29,351 nt of DNA from a virus, in IMG/VR virus record IMGVR_UViG_3300022744_000079, positions 1-29,351 of that record; one strand, written 5' to 3'. Made by a program: the position numbers and the translations under genes. Positions 26,645-29,351 of the stretch are shown here, piece by piece; position 1 is the first letter of the stretch, and every line of letters starts with the position of its first letter. Under the pieces are notes generated by a model that worked only from the letters and a program-made list of their open reading frames with translations, did not search any database and had not been told where the DNA came from.

Positions 26645-27286
26645 ATGGCATTTATTGCAAAAGACAGCGGTGGCGGTGACTTCAAAAAGGTGCCACCCGG
26701 CGCTTATATCGGGCGTTGCTATTCACTTATTGACCTTGGCACACAGCTTACATCCGGCCAGTACGGTGAAAAGATGCAGCACAAGATTCGCATTGGATGG
26801 GAGTTGTTTGGCGATGACGAGGAAGGCAACCCGCTAACCGTCGAAGTTGATGGAAAGCAGATGCCAATGACCATCAGCAAGTCATACACAGTCAGTCTGC
26901 ACGAAAAAGCAGGGCTGCGCAAAGACTTAGCCGCATGGCGTGGGCGTGACTTCACAGACGAAGAAGCAAAGGCGTTCGATGTGTCTAAGTTGCTTGGCGC
27001 GTATTGCATGGTGAACGCAACGACCAGCGAAACCAATGGCAAGACTTACACCAACGTGGCAGGGCTTACACCGCTGCCAGGCGCGCTGAAAAACGCGAAG
27101 CCTGCGCCAGTGCATGAAGCCATCATTTTCGATCTGGATAAGCCAGATATGAAGGTGTTTAACTCCTTCCATGAAAAGCTGCAAGACGCTATCAAGAAGT
27201 CACCAGAGTGGCAGAAACACGCAAACCAAGGGTCAGGCTTTGACGATATGCCCAATGACGGATTTGACGATACGCCGCCATTTTGA
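26645..27286 (+). CDS. Phage single-stranded DNA-binding-like protein
   Basis: A 213-residue protein. After MAFIAKDSGGGDFKKVPPGAYIGRCYSLIDLGTQ, a beta-rich part (QYGEKMQHKIRIGWELFGDD, PMTISKSYTVSLHEKAGLRKDLAAWRGRDFT, LLGAYCMVNATTSETNGKTYTNVAGLTPLP) has the layout of phage OB-fold SSB-type proteins. The C-terminus (GFDDMPNDGFDDTPPF) is an acidic tail ending in PPF, like the DDDIPF protein-interaction tip of bacterial SSB. GGAG precedes ATG 26645; a TTG four codons earlier is less likely. It should coat ssDNA at forks and recruit partners. Confidence 0.7.
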   Translation: MAFIAKDSGGGDFKKVPPGAYIGRCYSLIDLGTQLTSGQYGEKMQHKIRIGWELFGDDEEGNPLTVEVDGKQMPMTISKSYTVSLHEKAGLRKDLAAWRGRDFTDEEAKAFDVSKLLGAYCMVNATTSETNGKTYTNVAGLTPLPGALKNAKPAPVHEAIIFDLDKPDMKVFNSFHEKLQDAIKKSPEWQKHANQGSGFDDMPNDGFDDTPPF

Positions 27287-27290
27287 ATAG

Positions 27291-27307
27291 GCAGGGTAGC
27301 GCCCTGC
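27291..27307 (+). other. Hairpin after the SSB-like gene
   Basis: GCAGGG-TAGCG-CCCTGC without a T-tract, five bases after the SSB-like stop, in an 80-base gap before the Gp157-like gene. It may protect the mRNA end or regulate the next gene. Confidence 0.4.
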
Positions 27308-27366
27308 AAGCCTAGCGCGGGTTATGGCGCCCATCAGGTGCAAAGCCTGTCCACATTGGAGTAAAA

Positions 27367-27864
27367 ATGACAATATCCCTATATCACGCTGCACAAGATG
27401 TGCAAAACCAGATCGCTTTATGTGTTGATGAGGATGGCGTACTGGATACAGACAAGATCGACGCCATAGCCTGCACATTCAAAGAGCGCGCAGTTGCCGT
27501 TGTTGCTGTCTACAAGGGCAAAGGCCACACAATCGACACGCTCAAGGCTTACAAACAAGAGATTGATGACCGCATCAAGCGTGAGCAAAAAGACCAAGAG
27601 CGCCTAAAGGATTACCTGCTGGCGTCTATGTCAATCGCAGGAGTGGACAAAATCACAAGCGACGATGGCTTGCTTAACGCCACACGCTATCCAGACCGAG
27701 ACGAATCGGTAGAGATTGATGATGGCATCAACTTCCCGCCTGAGCTGTGCAATTCACCAAAACCACCAGAGCCAAGCAAAACAAAGATCAAAGCTGCAAT
27801 CCTTGCAGGCGAACCAATCATAGGTGCGCGAATCATCTACAAAGATAGATTGACTATCAAGTAA
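27367..27864 (+). CDS. Siphovirus Gp157-like protein
   Basis: A 165-residue protein. LYHAAQDVQNQIALCVDEDGVLDTD, then AVAVVAVYKGKGHTIDTLKAYKQEIDDRIKREQKDQERLKDYLLASMSIAGVDKITSDDGLLNATRYPDRDESVEID matches the Gp157 family (phage Sfi21-like): an N-terminal helix, a K..E...RxKxxExxxERLKxYL coiled coil, and a beta hairpin ending with an E/D-rich strand. The family is linked to phage resistance/DNA metabolism genes near SSB and RecT-like genes, and its biochemical role is not known. TTGGAG precedes the ATG. A strong terminator follows. Confidence 0.75.
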   Translation: MTISLYHAAQDVQNQIALCVDEDGVLDTDKIDAIACTFKERAVAVVAVYKGKGHTIDTLKAYKQEIDDRIKREQKDQERLKDYLLASMSIAGVDKITSDDGLLNATRYPDRDESVEIDDGINFPPELCNSPKPPEPSKTKIKAAILAGEPIIGARIIYKDRLTIK

Positions 27865-27871
27865 CAAGACA

Positions 27872-27894
27872 ACCCGCCAAGCGCGGGTTTTTTT
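27872..27894 (+). terminator. Intrinsic terminator after the Gp157-like gene
   Basis: ACCCGC-CAAGC-GCGGGT followed by seven T and ACGCC. A strong six-base stem. Again the T-tract is followed by ACGYC as in the other plus-strand terminators. Confidence 0.9.
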
Positions 27895-27904
27895 ACGCCT
27901 CAAA

Positions 27905-28150
27905 ATGACTAATCCAAAGTTTCTAAAACCGCAAGACGGTCTAACCGCAACCCAGCGAAAAAGCCTTGGCCTGCCAAAGACGCCGCCACGCGAACGGCTA
28001 CCAGAGGAAGCACGGCCACGCATCTATGTAAACGCTTCGCAGTTTGTAGGCAAGAAAGGCGAGAACAGCTACACAGGTGCAGAGCTAAAGCAAGCACCAG
28101 CGCGTGCTGGTTCTATGGCGGCTTATTCAATCAAATCAAAGGGATTCTGA
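27905..28150 (+). CDS. Small basic protein of unknown function
   Basis: An 81-residue, Lys/Arg/Pro-rich protein: MTNPKFLKPQDGLTATQRKSLGLPKTPPRERLPEEARPRIYVNASQFVGKKGENSYTGAELKQAPARAGSM, ending YSIKSKGF. It is probably partly disordered, with DNA or RNA binding possible from its charge. The ATG follows the terminator by 10 bases with no clear ribosome-binding site. It overlaps the next gene by one base (TGATG). No family is recognised. Confidence 0.55.
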   Translation: MTNPKFLKPQDGLTATQRKSLGLPKTPPRERLPEEARPRIYVNASQFVGKKGENSYTGAELKQAPARAGSMAAYSIKSKGF

Positions 28151-28392
28151 TGGACCGGCATTCCTACCTAGTCAGAGCGCATGAGTTCTGTAAGCGTGGC
28201 AAAGCCCTGCCACAGACGAAGCTTACCGACTTAGACGTTGTCGGCATACGCAGCGCAGCAAGGCAGCGCGAAGCACTGCGCAAACACATCAAAGACAACC
28301 TGAGCAATGAGGCTCTTGCCAAGGCACACGGAGTCCATTTATGCACGATCGAAAAGATCATTTCCAACTTAACACGGACAACAGTCACATGA
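28150..28392 (+). CDS. Small helix-turn-helix protein
   Basis: An 80-residue protein. The first half (DRHSYLVRAHEFCKRGKALPQTKLTDLDVVGIRSAARQREALRKHIKDNL) is helical and basic. SNEALAKAHGVHLCTIEKIISNLTRT is a helix-turn-helix with the A...G.H..TI.KI pattern typical of small phage regulators, and close to the C-terminal HTH of the HNH gene at 7172-7753. It starts in the previous stop codon and its own stop overlaps the next start. A DNA-binding role is likely; the target is unknown. Confidence 0.65.
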   Translation: MDRHSYLVRAHEFCKRGKALPQTKLTDLDVVGIRSAARQREALRKHIKDNLSNEALAKAHGVHLCTIEKIISNLTRTTVT

Positions 28393-28592
28393 ATGCACCA
28401 TTTACGCAATTCAAGGAATACGACCATGAGGATGTGGAGACTGAATTTACTGCTGATCGCACTCTGGCAGCTATCGCTGACCTGTTCGCAGCGTTTGTCA
28501 TTTTTTCTCTGCTGATGGCTGCGATTATTTTTCTGCTGCAAGTACCAGAGCGATGGATTACGAATCTGCTGCTGATGGCTGGAGGTGTGTGA
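28389..28592 (+). CDS. Small membrane protein of unknown function
   Basis: A 67-residue protein: an acidic start (MNAPFTQFKEYDHEDVETEF), then hydrophobic segments LAAIADLFAAFVIFSLLMAAIIFLL and a short WITNLLLMAGGV end. I use ATG 28389-28391, which overlaps the upstream stop in ATGA, not the frame 16 codons longer. One long or two short transmembrane segments are expected. It could be a holin-like or an accessory membrane protein, but there is no endolysin beside it. No family is recognised. Confidence 0.55.
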   Translation: MNAPFTQFKEYDHEDVETEFTADRTLAAIADLFAAFVIFSLLMAAIIFLLQVPERWITNLLLMAGGV

Positions 28593-28912
28593 TGGCTGAA
28601 ACAAGATGGATAGGCGGCTCTCCTTTTGCAGAGAAAAAGCCAGTCAAGAAGATTGCTCTGCTGTCTGATGTGGAAATCACAGACGAGCCATATGCACCTA
28701 CTGTCAGGGCGTATCACAAGAAGTATCTACCGACCATCAAAACGATGAAACCGGGTCAGGCAATCAAATGTGACCCTGAAATGGTCAAAGAGATTGCACG
28801 GGCAATGAATTACCACCTCAAGACGCTATCAAATGGAGAGAAGCTGATGGTCAGGTCAAGGAAGTATCACGACGATGGTAGGGGACGCGTATGGCTGCTA
28901 AAGGCAGAGTGA
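28592..28912 (+). CDS. Conserved-type phage protein of unknown function
   Basis: A 106-residue protein: [106 protein letters not shown]. The C-terminal half ([46 protein letters not shown]) is a compact alpha/beta-type unit seen in small phage ORFs near HTH genes. The start uses TGATG overlap. It overlaps the next gene by 22 bases. A nucleic-acid-binding role is possible from the Lys/Arg content; nothing more can be said. Confidence 0.55.
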   Translation: MAETRWIGGSPFAEKKPVKKIALLSDVEITDEPYAPTVRAYHKKYLPTIKTMKPGQAIKCDPEMVKEIARAMNYHLKTLSNGEKLMVRSRKYHDDGRGRVWLLKAE

Positions 28913-29097
28913 ACAACCGCCCACCAGTACCAGAGCGTGCGCTTGGTCCCGATGGTGTTGCAGCAGTGGATTCAATGGTTGCGCTAGGAGTGCCAAACCG
29001 CAAGATTGCTGTTCACCTGGGTGTGCATTGGCAGACCGTTGCAAAGGTTGTGCATCGTAAGGGTGCTTATGAATCAATACCAAGGGGTGAGAAATGA
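28891..29097 (+). CDS. Small HTH protein (resolvase/Hin-type)
   Basis: A 68-residue protein. [42 protein letters not shown] is a resolvase- or Hin-like helix-turn-helix, with recognition helix [12 protein letters not shown]. The N-terminus ([13 protein letters not shown]) is basic. It overlaps the previous gene by 22 bases in another frame and the following gene by four bases (ATGA). It is a likely DNA-binding regulator or accessory factor; no catalytic domain of a recombinase is attached. Confidence 0.6.
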   Translation: MAAKGRVNNRPPVPERALGPDGVAAVDSMVALGVPNRKIAVHLGVHWQTVAKVVHRKGAYESIPRGEK

Positions 29098-29351
29098 CAA
29101 CTCAGATAAAAAACAGATACACAGGTGCTGTGCTATTTGAATGTGAAGCAGGCCTAACTACTAGACAGGCGCTTGAAAAGGCTACTGCAATGGGTGCCAA
29201 TCTGTACGGTGCCAATCTGTACGGTGCCAATCTGTACGGTGCCAATCTGTACGGTGCCAATCTGTACGGTGCCAATCTGTACGGTGCCGATCTGCGCGTT
29301 GCCAATCTGTACGGTGCCAATCTGTACGGTGCCAATCTGGGCGGTGCCGAT
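29094..29351 (+). CDS. Pentapeptide-repeat protein (partial)
   Basis: ATG 29094 to the right edge, 86 codons, no stop. After a non-repeat start ([20 protein letters not shown], then [12 protein letters not shown]), A-N/D-L-x-G pentapeptides follow one another without break. The consensus A(N/D)LxG is that of pentapeptide-repeat proteins, which fold as a right-handed quadrilateral beta helix; some (MfpA, Qnr) imitate DNA and bind gyrase. Here the role is not known. The Y at the middle position is less usual than x = R, S or T. The coding DNA is nearly pure tandem repeat. Confidence 0.85.
   Translation, partial: MTTQIKNRYTGAVLFECEAGLTTRQALEKATAMGANLYGANLYGANLYGANLYGANLYGANLYGADLRVANLYGANLYGANLGGAD
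29193..29351 (+). repeat. 15-bp tandem coding repeat
   Basis: GGTGCCAATCTGTAC repeats about ten and a half times to the window end. Nearly all copies are identical at DNA level; the variant copies (GCCGATCTGCGCGTT near 29286, GGGCGGTGCCGAT at the end) are the only ones that break it. It encodes A-N-L-Y-G units. Confidence 0.9.

Noticed and set aside
1-29351. CRISPR array, tRNA gene, insertion sequence, integrase or attachment site
   Set aside because: I looked for spaced direct repeats, cloverleaf-type sequences, transposase-like proteins and tyrosine/serine recombinases and saw none. The 29193-29351 repeat is coding and has no spacers.

Overview
This window looks like part of a temperate, podovirus-like phage or prophage of a proteobacterium. 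The style of the immunity and replication genes (YdaS/Cro-like regulator, CII-like protein, RusA, Ref-type nuclease) suggests a betaproteobacterial (Burkholderiales-like) host. That host guess is an inference. No bacterial chromosomal gene, tRNA, integrase or lysis cassette is recognisable. Both ends cut through phage genes.

Layout. (1) About 1-19,000, minus strand: the late module. Reading right to left it holds a small-terminase-like protein, the large terminase, a P22-like portal, several virion proteins of unknown role, a scaffold, an SU10/DUF5309-type major capsid protein, small head/tail joining proteins, an adaptor, a probable tail hub, and a run of glycine/alanine/glutamine-rich proteins typical of podoviral ejection proteins, the last cut by the left edge. 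No tape measure or tail tube is seen. Two HNH homing-type endonuclease genes interrupt the module: one in sense after the capsid gene (7172-7753), one antisense (14146-14793). (2) About 19,050-23,470, minus strand: an early/replication operon (CII-like regulator, replication initiator with internal iterons, DnaB/Twinkle-like ATPase, two tiny genes, RusA resolvase, Ref-like nuclease, winged-helix protein). Most genes overlap by 1-8 bases. A strong intrinsic terminator at 19150-19178 lies between this operon and the late genes. (3) 23,640-24,580: the immunity region, with a divergent pair of helix-turn-helix genes around paired 15-bp palindromic operators, and a LexA-type SOS box next to a small minus-strand ORF. 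(4) 24,577-29,351, plus strand: accessory and early genes. These are a lipoprotein, an exported HNH nuclease, an XhlA-like membrane protein, tandem terminators, an operator-controlled promoter feeding a structured ~190-nt RNA that ends in a terminator, then an SSB-like protein, a Gp157-like protein, several tiny membrane or HTH proteins and a pentapeptide-repeat protein.

How it may work together. A 20-bp motif, CCTTTACCAATNNNGACAAT, occurs five times, always in the sense of the late genes and always in an intergenic gap. Its left half resembles ribosomal/lambda boxA. One copy lies just upstream of the terminator before the late genes. My favoured reading is a dispersed boxA/nut-like antitermination system that lets early leftward transcription run into the late genes; a phage-specific promoter or a stoperator-like site are alternatives. 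The second HNH gene is flanked by two differently coded copies of the same gene ending (SGNVFTA), and the first by two diverged copies of the 20-bp motif. This is what is expected if both inserted at those sites carrying a recoded target copy. The repressor candidate has no self-cleavage domain, so the SOS box beside a small ORF suggests LexA-controlled induction through an antirepressor.
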